DNA of 64,000 nt from Collinsella phocaeensis (GCF_900119895.1 NZ_FQLR01000003.1:292228-356227); one strand, 5' to 3'. Counted from the first letter of the stretch, positions 1-9,678 are shown. Numbers and translations are program-made. The notes: generated by a model from the letters alone, not told the origin.

Positions 1-657
1 GGCATCCAGAGTCGCCGCGTCGGCGCGGCGATAGCGCTCGGGCATCACGAGGTTCTCGCGCGGATGCGGGGTCTGCGGGCGAGCCTTCGCGGGGACGCCG
101 AGGATCAGCATCGAGAGCGGAAAGGTGTGCTCCGGCAAGCCGAGCAGATCGCGGACCTCCTCCGCCTGCTCCACCACGTCGCCGATATAGCAGCTTCCGA
201 GACCCACCGCCTCCGCGGCGATCACCGCGTTCTGAGCCGCGATCACGGCGTCCTGGGAAGCGATGGCGAGATCGCCGAGACCCGGATGCCGCTTCGGCGT
301 GCACCCGTGGCGTTCGCAGAACGCGTCCTCGAAGCATCCCACGTGCTCGAACAGGTCGATCCACTTGCAGTAGTCGACCACGAACACGAGCGCCCACGGC
401 GCATGGGCGATCATGGGCTGGTCGTCGCAGAGCACGGCGAGCCGGTCGAGCGTGGCCTGCTCGCGGATGTCGATGATCGAGTACATCATCATCGCCCCCG
501 CGGACGGGGCACGGCTCGCGGCGTGCAGGACCGCGGCGCGCTGTGCGTCTGTGACCCCTGCCGGCTCATCGAACTTGCGGGTCGACGTTCGACGGTCGAT
601 AAGCTCGAGTGCATCGCGCACGGGCGTCGTTTCCCCCATGGCGTCATCAGGTTGCAT
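1..657 (-). CDS. Nitroreductase family protein (3' end outside window)
   Basis: This frame was read directly from the minus strand; it starts at ATG 657 and stays open to the window edge (219 codons), so the C-terminus is missing. The N-terminal part contains DRRTSTRKFDEP followed by SRAPSAGAMM, the usual FMN-binding opening of NfnB/NADH-oxidase-type nitroreductases. A later AVGLGSCYIGD segment matches the family's conserved glycine-rich stretch. Such proteins are soluble FMN enzymes that reduce nitroaromatics, quinones or other acceptors with NAD(P)H. A ribosome-binding site AGGGGAGG lies just upstream of the start. The physiological substrate cannot be told from sequence. Confidence 0.85.
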   Translation of the reverse strand, partial: MQPDDAMGETTPVRDALELIDRRTSTRKFDEPAGVTDAQRAAVLHAASRAPSAGAMMMYSIIDIREQATLDRLAVLCDDQPMIAHAPWALVFVVDYCKWIDLFEHVGCFEDAFCERHGCTPKRHPGLGDLAIASQDAVIAAQNAVIAAEAVGLGSCYIGDVVEQAEEVRDLLGLPEHTFPLSMLILGVPAKARPQTPHPRENLVMPERYRRADAATLDA

Positions 658-817
658 AAGGCCTCCCCTTTCGTGGATTTATGCATATTTTAAGCTGGTA
701 GAAGGCAGTGCTGACAGAATATCGACAAACGCAAGGTACCATGGTGCGTTGCTTCTGCGGGCAGACAGCCCGCGGCCTCCATACACCTCATCGCGCACAC
801 GCCCCAAAGGAGCCTTC

Positions 818-3160
818 ATGCCCGTCGCCCTCCTGACCTCCCTCTGCCTGGTCCTCAACATAGCCGGCCTGGCCCTCGTCATTCGCCGCGCCGAAAGCAT
901 GCGCGCGATCGGCGGCATCGCCATCGCATGGACCTGCCCCTTCATGGCCCTCCAGCTCTTCATCGCGATCTGGTCCGGCATCGGACTCGTCGAGCAGGAT
1001 GTCCTGGGCGCCGTCGCCTTCAACGCGGCGGCGATCGCGGCATGCCAGCTCTCCGTGCGTCGAAACGAGATGCGCTCCCGTATCGAAGCCTGGCTCGCCG
1101 CGCCCCAGCGTCGCGCCGCGCGCCTCACGTTCCGCCCCGACTGCTCCGCGTGCGACAAGGCGGAGCGCTGCGCGCTCCATCCCGATGCGAACAAGCCCAG
1201 GGCCGTCGCGCGCCTCGTCGCAGCCATCGGGACGGCGCTGAGGCGGCCCGCGGTCGCGCGCACGCTCGCCATCATGCTCGCGGGCGTCTTCGCCACCCTT
1301 GCGCTCGAGATCCCCTCGAACCACAACCTCGGCTGGATGTACCCGCTCTGCCTTCTGCTCGAATGGTCCCTCGTCAGCGCGCTGCTCGGCGGGCTGTTCT
1401 TCCTGTTTCAGCGCCGCGGCGCCGCGCCCGCCGTCCTCTCCTTCACCCTCTTCGGTATCGGCATCGCCGAGTACTTCGTCGTCACCTTCAAGTCCATGCC
1501 CATCGCGCCGGGCGACCTCTCCGCGCTCTCCACGGCCGCCGCGGTCGCCGGGACCGGGTACACCTACACGCTCTCGGCCTGGTGCCTCTATGCGATGGGC
1601 TTCCTGTGCCTCGGCCTTCTGACCTGCGAGGCTTGCTCCCTCATCCGCGACGATCGCGACGCGACCGGGCGCCGGGCCCTCATCGTCAACCTTTTGGTCG
1701 CGCTGTGCTGCCTGGGCGGCGTCGCGGGCCACGTCACGCTCATCGACTACTACCACACCCTGCAGATCCAGGTGTACACGTGGCGCCCGCTCGAGAGCTA
1801 CTACCGCCAGGGCTTCCTCCCGAGCTTCATCTCCGGAGCCCAGACGATCAAGCCGCCCAAGCCCGAGGACTACTCCGTCGAAGCGGCCGAGAACCTGCTC
1901 TCCGAGTACGCCGACGCCTACGACGACAGTGAGCAGGCGACAAGCACCGCGCGCGCGGAAGCCGCCGCCCAGTTTGACGCCGAGAAGCCCACGGTCATCG
2001 CCATCATGAACGAGACGTTTGCGGACCTCTCCATCTACCAGCAGCTTCACGCCGGGTATACGGGGCCCGAATACTTCAACGGCCTCGCCGACTGCCTGCA
2101 GCGCGGCGCCCTTTACGTCTCCGCGTACGGCGGCGGAACCTGCAACACCGAGTTCGAGTTCCTCACCGGCAACTCCATGGCGAACCTCGGCACCGGCGTG
2201 TACCCCTACACGATCTACAACCTCACGGACACCGAGGACCTCGCCGCGCAATTCAAGGAGCTCGGTTACGACACGACGGCCATCCACCCCAACCACGCCA
2301 CCAACTGGAACCGCGAGAACGTCTACAGCGACTTCGGCTTCGACCGATTCCTGTCCATTGCCGACTACCAGGGGGCGGAGACCCTGCGCGGCATGGTGAC
2401 GGACGCCGCCACCTACGACTCGATCCTCACCATGCTGGATGAGAACGAGAACCCGCAGTTCATCTTCGATGTGACCATGCAGAACCATTCCGGCTACAAC
2501 ACCGGGCTCATCCCTGCGGACAAGCAGGTCAACCTCTCCATCGACGGCATGAGCGATCCCGAGGTCAACGAATACGTCTCCCTTATCCAGGAGTCCGACC
2601 GCGCGCTCAAGGACTTTCTCACGAGCCTCCGCTCCCTCGATCGCAAGGTCGTGGTCGTGTTCTTCGGCGACCATCAGCCGTTCTTCCCCGACACCTTCAA
2701 CGACCAGTGGTTCGCCGGCGAGGACGAGGCGGCGCATCAGGAGCGCCTGTGGCAGACGAGCTACATCATCTGGGCAAACTACGACGTCGACGGCATGATG
2801 CAATCCAGCGAGCGCGACGACCTCTCCGTCAACTACCTCGGCGCCGAGCTCATGCAGCTCATCGGCGCGCCGCTGAGCGACTACCAGAAGTCCCAGCTCA
2901 CGCTGCGCGAGGCCCTGCCCGCCATCAACACGACCGGCTTCGAGGACTCCGCGATGCGCTGGTACCTCGCGACCACCGAAACCGACGACCAGCAGGACGA
3001 CGCCGCACTCGCCGCCGCCGAGAAGGCGCGGCAGGATTACGCGATGATGCAATATTACGAGATGTTCGGGGACGGCTCGCAGATCTACACCGAGCACGCG
3101 CAGACCGCAGCGAACGAGACCAACCCCAACCTCGACCCGGGCACGACGAAGATCAAGTAA
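818..3160 (+). CDS. LTA synthase / phosphoglycerol transferase-like membrane sulfatase-fold protein
   Basis: This 780-residue protein has several N-terminal membrane segments (about residues 4-22, 30-52, 62-80 and more between 145 and 290) followed by an extracellular alkaline-phosphatase-fold domain. The nucleophile motif MNETFADL places the catalytic Thr at about residue 400, and the metal-binding FFGDHQPF places Asp618-His619 near the end of the domain, as in LtaS/MdoB enzymes that move glycerol phosphate from phosphatidylglycerol. The start was chosen at ATG 818 because AAAGGAG sits 5-10 bases upstream; the frame is open further upstream. Between the third and fourth membrane segments lies a Cys/His cluster (C109, C112, C118, H121) that is not part of the usual family. 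The polymer made is not predictable. Confidence 0.85.
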   Translation: MPVALLTSLCLVLNIAGLALVIRRAESMRAIGGIAIAWTCPFMALQLFIAIWSGIGLVEQDVLGAVAFNAAAIAACQLSVRRNEMRSRIEAWLAAPQRRAARLTFRPDCSACDKAERCALHPDANKPRAVARLVAAIGTALRRPAVARTLAIMLAGVFATLALEIPSNHNLGWMYPLCLLLEWSLVSALLGGLFFLFQRRGAAPAVLSFTLFGIGIAEYFVVTFKSMPIAPGDLSALSTAAAVAGTGYTYTLSAWCLYAMGFLCLGLLTCEACSLIRDDRDATGRRALIVNLLVALCCLGGVAGHVTLIDYYHTLQIQVYTWRPLESYYRQGFLPSFISGAQTIKPPKPEDYSVEAAENLLSEYADAYDDSEQATSTARAEAAAQFDAEKPTVIAIMNETFADLSIYQQLHAGYTGPEYFNGLADCLQRGALYVSAYGGGTCNTEFEFLTGNSMANLGTGVYPYTIYNLTDTEDLAAQFKELGYDTTAIHPNHATNWNRENVYSDFGFDRFLSIADYQGAETLRGMVTDAATYDSILTMLDENENPQFIFDVTMQNHSGYNTGLIPADKQVNLSIDGMSDPEVNEYVSLIQESDRALKDFLTSLRSLDRKVVVVFFGDHQPFFPDTFNDQWFAGEDEAAHQERLWQTSYIIWANYDVDGMMQSSERDDLSVNYLGAELMQLIGAPLSDYQKSQLTLREALPAINTTGFEDSAMRWYLATTETDDQQDDAALAAAEKARQDYAMMQYYEMFGDGSQIYTEHAQTAANETNPNLDPGTTKIK

Positions 3161-3286
3161 TCCGCAGCGCACTGCCGACGCAGCCGCAACGCGAGGCCCG
3201 CCGACCGCCCCTCGGCAGTCAGCGGGCCCACTCAATACAGAGGCGCATGCTTGAATAGATGGCGGGGGATGCGGGCGACGGGCTTC

Positions 3287-4114
3287 CTACATGCCGCGCA
3301 GACGTCCTGCCAGGCGATCAAGCACCTGGGGAGAGATGCCTGCATGGCCCTCGAGATACGCCCGCGCCGTTCCGTACCGCTCATGGAGATGCACGAGCGT
3401 CAACTCCATCTCGGACGGTACGGCCTCGAACAGGCAGCGCGGGGCGCGGCGGCGCAGGGCGATCGACACGGCGACGCGCTGCGCGCGCAGCCCGCGACCG
3501 AGATAGCGCTGGGTGGCAGCGTAGTCCGCCACGATGTCGCCATCGGATACGCCCGCAAGACCGAGGAGCAGCATCGCGATGACGCCCGTGCGGTCCTTGC
3601 CCGCCCGGCAGTGGAACAGCGCGCACCCCGATGCCCCATCTGAATCGAGGGCCGTCATGACCTGGGCGATGCTGGCACCGTCGTTATCGAGTAGGCTCTT
3701 GTACACCGTGAGCATGCGGTCCGGAAGCGCATCGCGAAACCCGTTTGAATTCAGCTGGTCGAGCATGGGGACGTGCGTGTAGACCACGCCATCGCGACCG
3801 CCGGCGTACGGATCCGGCCAATGGGACACCTCGAATCCGCTGCGCAAGTCCACCACGCGCGCCAGGCCGCCGTCTCCATACGAGCGCAGGAACGCGAAGT
3901 CGGCCTCGCGGAGACGCCGAAGCGACGGAGCGCGTAGGAAGACGCCTGCGGCCGTGGTGCCGCACCCGCCGTCCTCATCCGTAAACGCCAGGCCGCCGAG
4001 ATCGCGCACGTTGTGGACGTGCCCGAGAGGGAGCTCGCCGCGATCGGGCGCGGCCGACGGCGCATGCGAGTCGCAGGCACCGGCAGCCCGGATCCCTTCT
4101 GACTCCGTTTTCAT
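3287..4114 (-). CDS. Tyrosine/dual-specificity protein phosphatase
   Basis: This 275-residue soluble protein carries the P-loop FHCRAGKDRTGV near residue 185, with the nucleophilic Cys and the Arg of the CX5R motif intact. An earlier conserved VRDLGGL opening and a central VDLRSGFEVSHWPDPY segment match the Y_phosphatase3 (IphP/LipA-type) family. These enzymes remove phosphate from protein Tyr/Ser or from phosphoinositides; the real target here is unknown. The start ATG is preceded by GAAGGAGGCGGGA, an excellent ribosome-binding site. It is a single-gene unit. Confidence 0.85.
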   Translation of the reverse strand: MKTESEGIRAAGACDSHAPSAAPDRGELPLGHVHNVRDLGGLAFTDEDGGCGTTAAGVFLRAPSLRRLREADFAFLRSYGDGGLARVVDLRSGFEVSHWPDPYAGGRDGVVYTHVPMLDQLNSNGFRDALPDRMLTVYKSLLDNDGASIAQVMTALDSDGASGCALFHCRAGKDRTGVIAMLLLGLAGVSDGDIVADYAATQRYLGRGLRAQRVAVSIALRRRAPRCLFEAVPSEMELTLVHLHERYGTARAYLEGHAGISPQVLDRLAGRLRGM

Positions 4115-4318
4115 TCCCGCCTCCTTCGCGACGCGATCGGGGCGCCCCGGCCATCGCCGAAGCGCCTCTTCGTAGCCTACATGGTAGCGCCTCCCTCGAC
4201 GCGATTTCTTACAGAGTGCTTACGTCTAGCAGAAGGTCGATGCGAACGATGGGCACGGACCGCAACGGCGTAGGTCACCGTTTTCGCTGGAGGGCATGCG
4301 GGTGCCAGGCGACACGGA

Positions 4319-6772
4319 TTAGAGGGAATCCTCACCTCGATCGTGCGCGAACTTCTGCCCGAGGACGCCGGCCACGAGCGCGCCGAGGCCCAGAATTCCG
4401 ACGGCTGTCGAAGGGTTGGCATCGCCCGTCTGAGGCAACCCGCCGTTCGTCTTGCCCGGGGTCCCCGAACCCGAGCCAGTGCTTCCGTTCGAGCCGGAGC
4501 CGGACCCCGCTCCGCTGCCGGAGCCGATGCCACCGGCACCGCCCGCCGCCCAGTTGGGGTCGGTGAGCGTCGCGCCCAGCGCGAGCTTGCGATCGGTCGT
4601 CGTATTGGAGTCGTGGGTCAAGGTGCAGAGCGCACCGTAGGCCAGCTCGGCGACCGACGGGATGTTGGGGATCATGTTCGCGGGGTTATCGCCCAGAAAG
4701 CCCAGGACGGAGCCGACGTTGCTCGCGACCAGGCCGATCAGCATGATGGGGCCCGTCCCCTGATCCTTCACGCACAGGTCGGACAGCTTCAGGCTCACCT
4801 TCTTCAGCAGCTTGGTCAGCGCGGCGAGATTGTTCTCCTCGTTCAGCGCGGCGCGCAGGAAGCTGATAAGCGAGCCGTCGGCAGCCGCCGCGCCCGCCTC
4901 GTCGGAGCCCGTGAGCTTGATGTTCGCCGTAGCCGCCTCCACCCAGGCGGGGCAGGCCTCATCGCCGAAGAGATGGTCGCCGTATGCGAACTTGACGAGG
5001 TCGAACAGGGTCTTCCCCTCGGCATCAACCTGCTGGGCCAGCAGCGTCTCGACCAGCGCGCGCAACAGCGCGAGGGTATCCGACTTGCCGTTCTGCAGGA
5101 TCCCCGTATCGATCTTGGAATAGATCGTCGCCATGAACTTCGCGAAGGACGCGTCATCGATGTAGCAGGACTAGTACTTCCCGGCAGCGTACGTCATGGG
5201 AGTCGCCGCCACCACCGCCTCCAGCTCGGCGACCGCCTCGGGCGTGGGATCGAGCGCGAACGTCTGCACGCCCTGGGCCTGAACATCCATGCGCTCGAGA
5301 ATGATGCGGGAGGCGGCGGCATCGGCCCAGATGCCCGGCGTGCCGTAGCTCTTGATGAGCATGCTCAGGTCGCCCAGGTCCATCGTGATTGCCGCATCTT
5401 TCGACTGAGGCAGCGCCGTGCACAGCAATCCGAATAGCGATGCATCGAGCGTATCGACCGTCACGCCCTCGACACCGAAGCTGCCCATGAGGCCGGCGAG
5501 CGCGGGCTTCACGCCGCCGTTCGCGACCATCTCGTCGATCATCGGGGAGACCAGCGTATCGGCGATCATCGTCTTCACCACGTCGACCGTGAGCAGACGC
5601 TCGTCGCCGTAGGCGGTGATGTCCTCGATGGCCTGCGGCTCGTTCGTGGCGAAATCCCGATAGTCGACCGCGCCCAGCGCGTGGTTCTCCACGGCGAGCG
5701 TCGCGTTCACCGTCGCCGTACCGGCCTCGCGCTCCCACGAAAGCGTAGCGAAGCGGATGCCGCTCGGATAGGTGGCAGTCGCGCAGGTCTCGATGTCGTA
5801 GAGCACGTTGCCCGCATCCGTCTTGATGCTCGCGATGTCGTTCGCGTGCATATGGCCGGTGAACACCGCGGAGATGCCCGCATCGGCGTAGCGGCGCTGG
5901 CACTCCTCGTAGTTATCCGCCAGGTACTCACCCATGGGCCGGGGCTCCATGTCGAAATGGGGCACGATGCCGTGGTGCTGCATCGCGATAACGATGTCGC
6001 CGGCGGCGCGGGCCTGCTTCGCCTGGCTCTCGACCTAGGCGAGCAGCTTCTCTCCCACCACGCCCGAGGTGACGTGCTCGTCGCGATCGAGGCCGTTCTG
6101 ATCGCTGGAATACTTGCCGGAGTCGACCACGATCAGCGTGATGCCCTTGACGGGGCGCACCGCGTAGGAGAGGCTTCCGCCGCGCGTGCCGCCCTCATCG
6201 AACTTCGCGATGGCGGCATCGTAGCCGCAATCGGCCCACAGGTCCTTGAACGCGAGGGGATCGACCAGGTCGGTATGCTCTGCGGCACCGCTGGAGAAGT
6301 CGCGGCCGTTGTCGTCGTTGTTGATATCGTGGTTGCCGTTGATGACACAGAAGAGCGTCTGCTTGCCGGCCGCCGCGAGCTCCTTGCGGGCAGCGACGAT
6401 CTTGTCGTGCACCTCGGTATGGCAGATCAGCTCGCCGTCCTTGGTAAGGTCGCCGGAAACGAGCACCAGATCGGGCTGGTACACCACGATTTCCGCCAGA
6501 GCCTTGTCGATGATCGCGCCGGAATCCTTGAACATCTTGCGGTCGGAATTCTCCGCGATCGTGAAGTCCTCGCAATCCGACCACAGGCTCTTCGAGAAGT
6601 AATGGAGGTCGGAGATATGGGCGATCTTGATCTGCTAGGGATAGTCGGCACCGGACCCGGCCGTCTCGGCGGCCGCCTCGGCTGGGCTCATCGAGCACGC
6701 GGCAGCAGCGACACCCGCGCCCACGACGGAGAAACGAACGAAATTGCGACGGCTTATCGTCTGCTGTGGCAT
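4319..6772 (-). pseudogene. Tat-exported, LPXTG-anchored metallophosphoesterase interrupted by three in-frame TAG codons
   Basis: A single 818-codon frame runs from ATG 6772 to TAA 4319-4321 and is broken only by TAG at codons 46 (6635-6637), 246 (6035-6037) and 534 (5171-5173). The translation is otherwise normal. It starts with the twin-arginine signal SRRNFVRFSVVGAG and AACS. It then has the calcineurin-type motifs HISDLH, SGDLTKDGE, INGNHD, MQHHG and TGHMHAND. It ends in a Gly/Ser-rich linker, LPQTG, a hydrophobic segment and a charged tail. The intact product would be a cell-wall-anchored metal-dependent phosphoesterase. TAG is an ordinary stop in nearby genes (for example at 3287), so this is most simply a pseudogene. 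No frameshift, TAA or TGA interrupts it, however, and every catalytic motif is kept, so readthrough or sequencing error must be considered. The start is supported by GGGAGC upstream of ATG 6772. Confidence 0.8.
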
Positions 6773-6937
6773 AACACTGGCTCCCATCACGTATGTGCAT
6801 AGAAAAGACCGCGATGCGGTCCGCACCCAAGTATGGGGAGCGCGTGTTAGCGCAAGAGCGAATCGATGTCAGCCAATCGGCATGATCGTGCAAGAACTAT
6901 CATGCGCGTACCCGAATAGTAAGCGATTTGCAAAGAC

Positions 6938-7079
6938 CTCAAATTGGGGCCTCAGATTGGGGACAGGCACCAATTTGAGACCTACAGATTGGCGCCTGTC
7001 CCCAGGCAGGGCCTCAGGTCGGCGCCCGTCCCCTTAGGCCGGGCCGGGCCTCAGATTGGTGCCTGTCCCCTATTTGAGA
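6938..7079. repeat. Cluster of GGGGACAGGCACC-type palindromic repeats, left copy
   Basis: At least four diverged copies of a short element built on GGGGACAGGCACC or its complement lie end to end. The first is bounded by the perfect inverted pair CTCAAATTGG (6938-6947) and CCAATTTGAG (6970-6979). The last, around 7050-7079, reads CTCAGATTGGTGCCTGTCCCC then TATTTGAG. It fills the 0.3-kb gap between the metallophosphoesterase and the ABC permease. The layout resembles REP elements mobilised by Y1 transposases; no such transposase is in the window. Confidence 0.7.
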
Positions 7080-7101
7080 GGCGCCAATCCGAGGTTGCGG
7101 C

Positions 7102-7812
7102 TTATAGGTCGCGCGCGGAATAGATGCGCAGGGAGATCGCACAGCTCACCGCGTAGCACACCAGACCGAACGCGCACGCACCCGCGGCGAACGCCGCCAG
7201 GCCCTCCGGCGTCTGTGCAAAAGCAAACGCGCGCTGCGCCGCCATCATGGCCTCCCCGCCCATGAAACCGACAATCATGAACGGCGCGACGCCCAAAAAC
7301 ATCATAATGAAGGGTAGCCACTGCGTCGCCTTGGTCTGTCCGAACTTGAAGAACACCGGCATGGACACCGACGCGATGACGAACCCCACGGCGCTGCAGA
7401 ATGCCAGCGTGAACAGCCCCGCCTGCATCGCGTCCGCATCGAGCCGGACCACGCGCGCGACCACCTCGGGCAGCATGGAGGCCTGGCCGAGCATCGACAG
7501 GACGAGCGCCGCGGCGGCGACGAGCAGCGATACGGACAGCGCCCCGGCGAGCACGAACAGATACCGCCCGAGGACGACCTCCCTACGCGAGACGGGCATG
7601 GTCAGGCGGAACGCCGCCCAGCCGTTGTGTTCGTCATAGTTGCTCGCGCTGCTGGACAGGCTGAACATCCCCATCATGAAGATGATTCCCGGCAGCGCCG
7701 ACGTGTTGCCCGTTCCTGCCGCGAAGCACACCGCCATGAACAAGATACTGAAGGACAGCTGCTTGAGGTACTGACCGAACACGACAAGCTCCATCTTGGC
7801 CATACGCATCAT
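7102..7812 (-). CDS. ABC-2 type transporter permease
   Basis: This 236-residue integral membrane protein has about six hydrophobic segments (around residues 17-50, 75-120, 135-160, 165-190 and 205-230), as expected of the permease half of a small ABC exporter or peptide-sensing transporter. Its ATG (7810-7812) overlaps the TGA stop of the ATPase gene as ATGA, which indicates translational coupling. It probably pairs with that ATPase and is controlled by the GntR regulator at the head of the operon. Substrate is unknown; YtrA-linked systems often respond to cell-wall antibiotics. Confidence 0.75.
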   Translation of the reverse strand: MMRMAKMELVVFGQYLKQLSFSILFMAVCFAAGTGNTSALPGIIFMMGMFSLSSSASNYDEHNGWAAFRLTMPVSRREVVLGRYLFVLAGALSVSLLVAAAALVLSMLGQASMLPEVVARVVRLDADAMQAGLFTLAFCSAVGFVIASVSMPVFFKFGQTKATQWLPFIMMFLGVAPFMIVGFMGGEAMMAAQRAFAFAQTPEGLAAFAAGACAFGLVCYAVSCAISLRIYSARDL

Positions 7813-8765
7813 CGCGCATCGCCTCCTTTCGCAGCCGCTCCGCGCGGATGCAGCACCGAGCCCTTGAGCATGAGCGCCATGTAATCGTCGATGGTCACAC
7901 GGTCGCACGGAATCCGTGGGAACACGCGGGCGAACTCGAAGCGGTCCGGCACCAGCACGTCCACACCGTAGTCGTGGTGCAGCACGCGCAGCTCGTCCGG
8001 CGCGGACGGGCTCGCCAGCACATGCTCGGCCTCCGCCGCGCGACAGCGCGCCACGCCCATGAGGTCGCAGATCTCGTCCTTGGAACAAGCGAACACGATG
8101 CGGCCCTCGTCGATGCACACCACCTCGTCGGCGATCTTGTCCAGGTCGCTCGTGATGTGGCTGCTCATGAGGATCGCGTGGCACGGCTCACCCGACGCGT
8201 CCTCAACAGCGACGAATTCGCGCAGCATGTCGAGCACCTCGTCGCGCGCCATCGGGTCGAGTCCCGCCGTGGCCTCGTCCAAAATAAGCACCTGGGGGTC
8301 GTGCGCCAATGCGCACGCCAGGCTCAGCTTCATCCCCATGCCGCGGGAAAGCTCCTTGATGGCCTTGGCGTCGTCCAGTTTGAGCTGGACGAGGTTGCGC
8401 TCGAACGCCGATGCGTCCCAGGTTGCATACACACGGGACATCAGCTTGCCGACCTCGCGCACCCTCATGTGCGGAGGCATCGAGACGGTGTCGAACACCA
8501 CGCCGATGCGCTCCTTTACCGCGGCCGACGATGCGGACAGCTCGCGCGGCGAGGCACCCAGCACCCGGACCTCTCCCCCGTCGAGTTCGATCAGCCCCAG
8601 CAGCGCCTTGATGGTGGTGGACTTTCCGGCGCCGTTCTGGCCGATGAAGCCCACGATCTGACCAGGCTCCACCGCAAAGCTGACCTGCTGCAACGCAAAT
8701 CCGTCATAGCGTTTGATGACGCCATGCGCCTCGATAAGCGGCGCGCCCGCAAACGATGTCGTCAT
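7809..8765 (-). CDS. ABC transporter ATP-binding protein
   Basis: This 318-residue nucleotide-binding subunit has Walker A GQNGAGKST near residue 42, a signature segment LSRGMGMK, Walker B VLILDEATAGLDP and a switch His in the SSHIT segment. The C-terminal 90 residues are an extension beyond the ATPase core, as in EcsA/YtrB-like proteins. It is the middle gene of a three-gene minus-strand operon: two bases separate it from the GntR gene and it overlaps the permease by four bases. It powers transport through the downstream permease. Confidence 0.9.
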   Translation of the reverse strand: MTTSFAGAPLIEAHGVIKRYDGFALQQVSFAVEPGQIVGFIGQNGAGKSTTIKALLGLIELDGGEVRVLGASPRELSASSAAVKERIGVVFDTVSMPPHMRVREVGKLMSRVYATWDASAFERNLVQLKLDDAKAIKELSRGMGMKLSLACALAHDPQVLILDEATAGLDPMARDEVLDMLREFVAVEDASGEPCHAILMSSHITSDLDKIADEVVCIDEGRIVFACSKDEICDLMGVARCRAAEAEHVLASPSAPDELRVLHHDYGVDVLVPDRFEFARVFPRIPCDRVTIDDYMALMLKGSVLHPRGAAAKGGDAR

Positions 8766-8767
8766 AG

Positions 8768-9145
8768 TTAGTCGTCACTCTCCAAAAGGGTGCTTATCAT
8801 CTCGATGAGCTCGCCATCGCCCAACCCGAGCGCGCGACCCGCCTCGATCGCCTGGCCAAGACGCTCCTCGATCTCGCGAAGGCGCTCCTCGCGAAGCAGA
8901 TCGGCGTTGCCACCCGCCACGAAGCTGCCTTTGCCCTGCACGGTCTCGATGAACCCTTGGGATTCCAGGTCGGTATAGGCGCGCTTGGTGGTGATCGCGC
9001 TCACCCGCAAGCTGTTGGCGAGCGCGCGAATCGAGGGGAGCTGCTCGCCCGCCGCGAGTTCGCCCGCCATGATCTGATCTTTGATCTGGCTGGTTATCTG
9101 CTCGTAGATGGGTTTCGAGCTTGAGTTCGAGATGATGATTTCCAC
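8768..9145 (-). CDS. GntR family transcriptional regulator, YtrA subfamily
   Basis: This short 125-residue regulator has an N-terminal winged helix (PIYEQITSQIKDQI, LPSIRALANSLRVS, TTKRAYTDLESQGF, GKGSFV) and only a short helical tail that begins near residue 85. That is the build of the YtrA subfamily, which lacks a large effector domain. These repressors usually sit first in an ABC transporter operon, exactly as here. A 24-bp palindrome 83 bases upstream of the start is the obvious operator. Confidence 0.9.
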   Translation of the reverse strand: MEIIISNSSSKPIYEQITSQIKDQIMAGELAAGEQLPSIRALANSLRVSAITTKRAYTDLESQGFIETVQGKGSFVAGGNADLLREERLREIEERLGQAIEAGRALGLGDGELIEMISTLLESDD

Positions 9146-9227
9146 GAAATAGATTCCTTCCCTGCCATGCCGACGAGGCGTCCCCCGGCGGCTCGCACGG
9201 GGTCCCGACGTCTCGAGAACCCCGCCT

Positions 9228-9251
9228 GTGAGTATATATGTATATACTCAC
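9228..9251. promoter_or_regulatory. Probable GntR/YtrA operator palindrome
   Basis: Two perfect 11-base arms, GTGAGTATATA and TATATACTCAC, flank a 2-base centre (TG at 9239-9240). The site is AT-rich in GC-rich surroundings. It lies upstream of the GntR gene and next to a TATACT sequence that could be the -10 box. YtrA-type regulators bind such AT-core inverted repeats, so autoregulation is likely. Confidence 0.6.
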
Positions 9252-9311
9252 TAACTACAGTATATACACACCTATACACAGTGCAAGCGTTTTTCTTCCC
9301 CAATGCGATCT

Positions 9312-9620
9312 CTCAAATTGGGGACAGGCACCTTTTTGAGACTGTTGCAGAACGGAGCCGTGTTTTGGTGCACATGAAGGCAGCGATCGGCGCGGGGTGC
9401 GCGAGGCACCAAATTGAGAGGAGCCGCGCCCCACGCGCCCCTCAAAAAGGGGACAGGCACCGAATTGAGAGGCAGATGAAGCGGAAGACGCTGACAGAAC
9501 GCCATGCAGACCGGTCCCGTGGCGACCCCGTCACGAGCCACCCGCAGCACAATTTGGCGCCGCCTGCCCCTTGCACAATTTAGTGCCTGTCCCCTTTTTG
9601 AGTGCCTGTCCCCTTTTTGA
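9312..9620. repeat. Cluster of GGGGACAGGCACC-type palindromic repeats, right copy
   Basis: Copies of the same element as at 6938-7079 occur at 9312-9340 (CTCAAATTG, GGGACAGGCACC, TTTTTGAG), at 9441-9469 (opposite pairing of ends) and at 9574-9620, where two units reading GTGCCTGTCCCCTTTTTGAG are adjacent. A partial copy is near 9406-9420. With the promoter and operator it accounts for the 533-base gap between the GntR start and the NRAMP gene end; I see no gene here. Confidence 0.7.
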
Positions 9621-9678
9621 GGTACCACGGGCCGGACTGGGGAGCCTTACGGACACGGTAGCGAGACGGGACAGGACC

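Noticed and set aside
788..3235. Very long minus-strand ORF opposite the LTA-synthase-like gene
   Set aside because: Translation is Arg/Val/Gly-rich with no family features; it is a GC-codon shadow of the plus-strand gene, which has all motifs and a ribosome-binding site.
4319..5134. Annotation of the sortase-anchored C-terminal block as an independent gene
   Set aside because: It starts in the middle of a domain, has no signal peptide or ribosome-binding site, and is in the same frame as the upstream phosphoesterase.
6938..9620. CRISPR array suggested by repeated short units
   Set aside because: Units are palindromic, differ in spacing and orientation, lack uniform spacers, and no cas gene is nearby.
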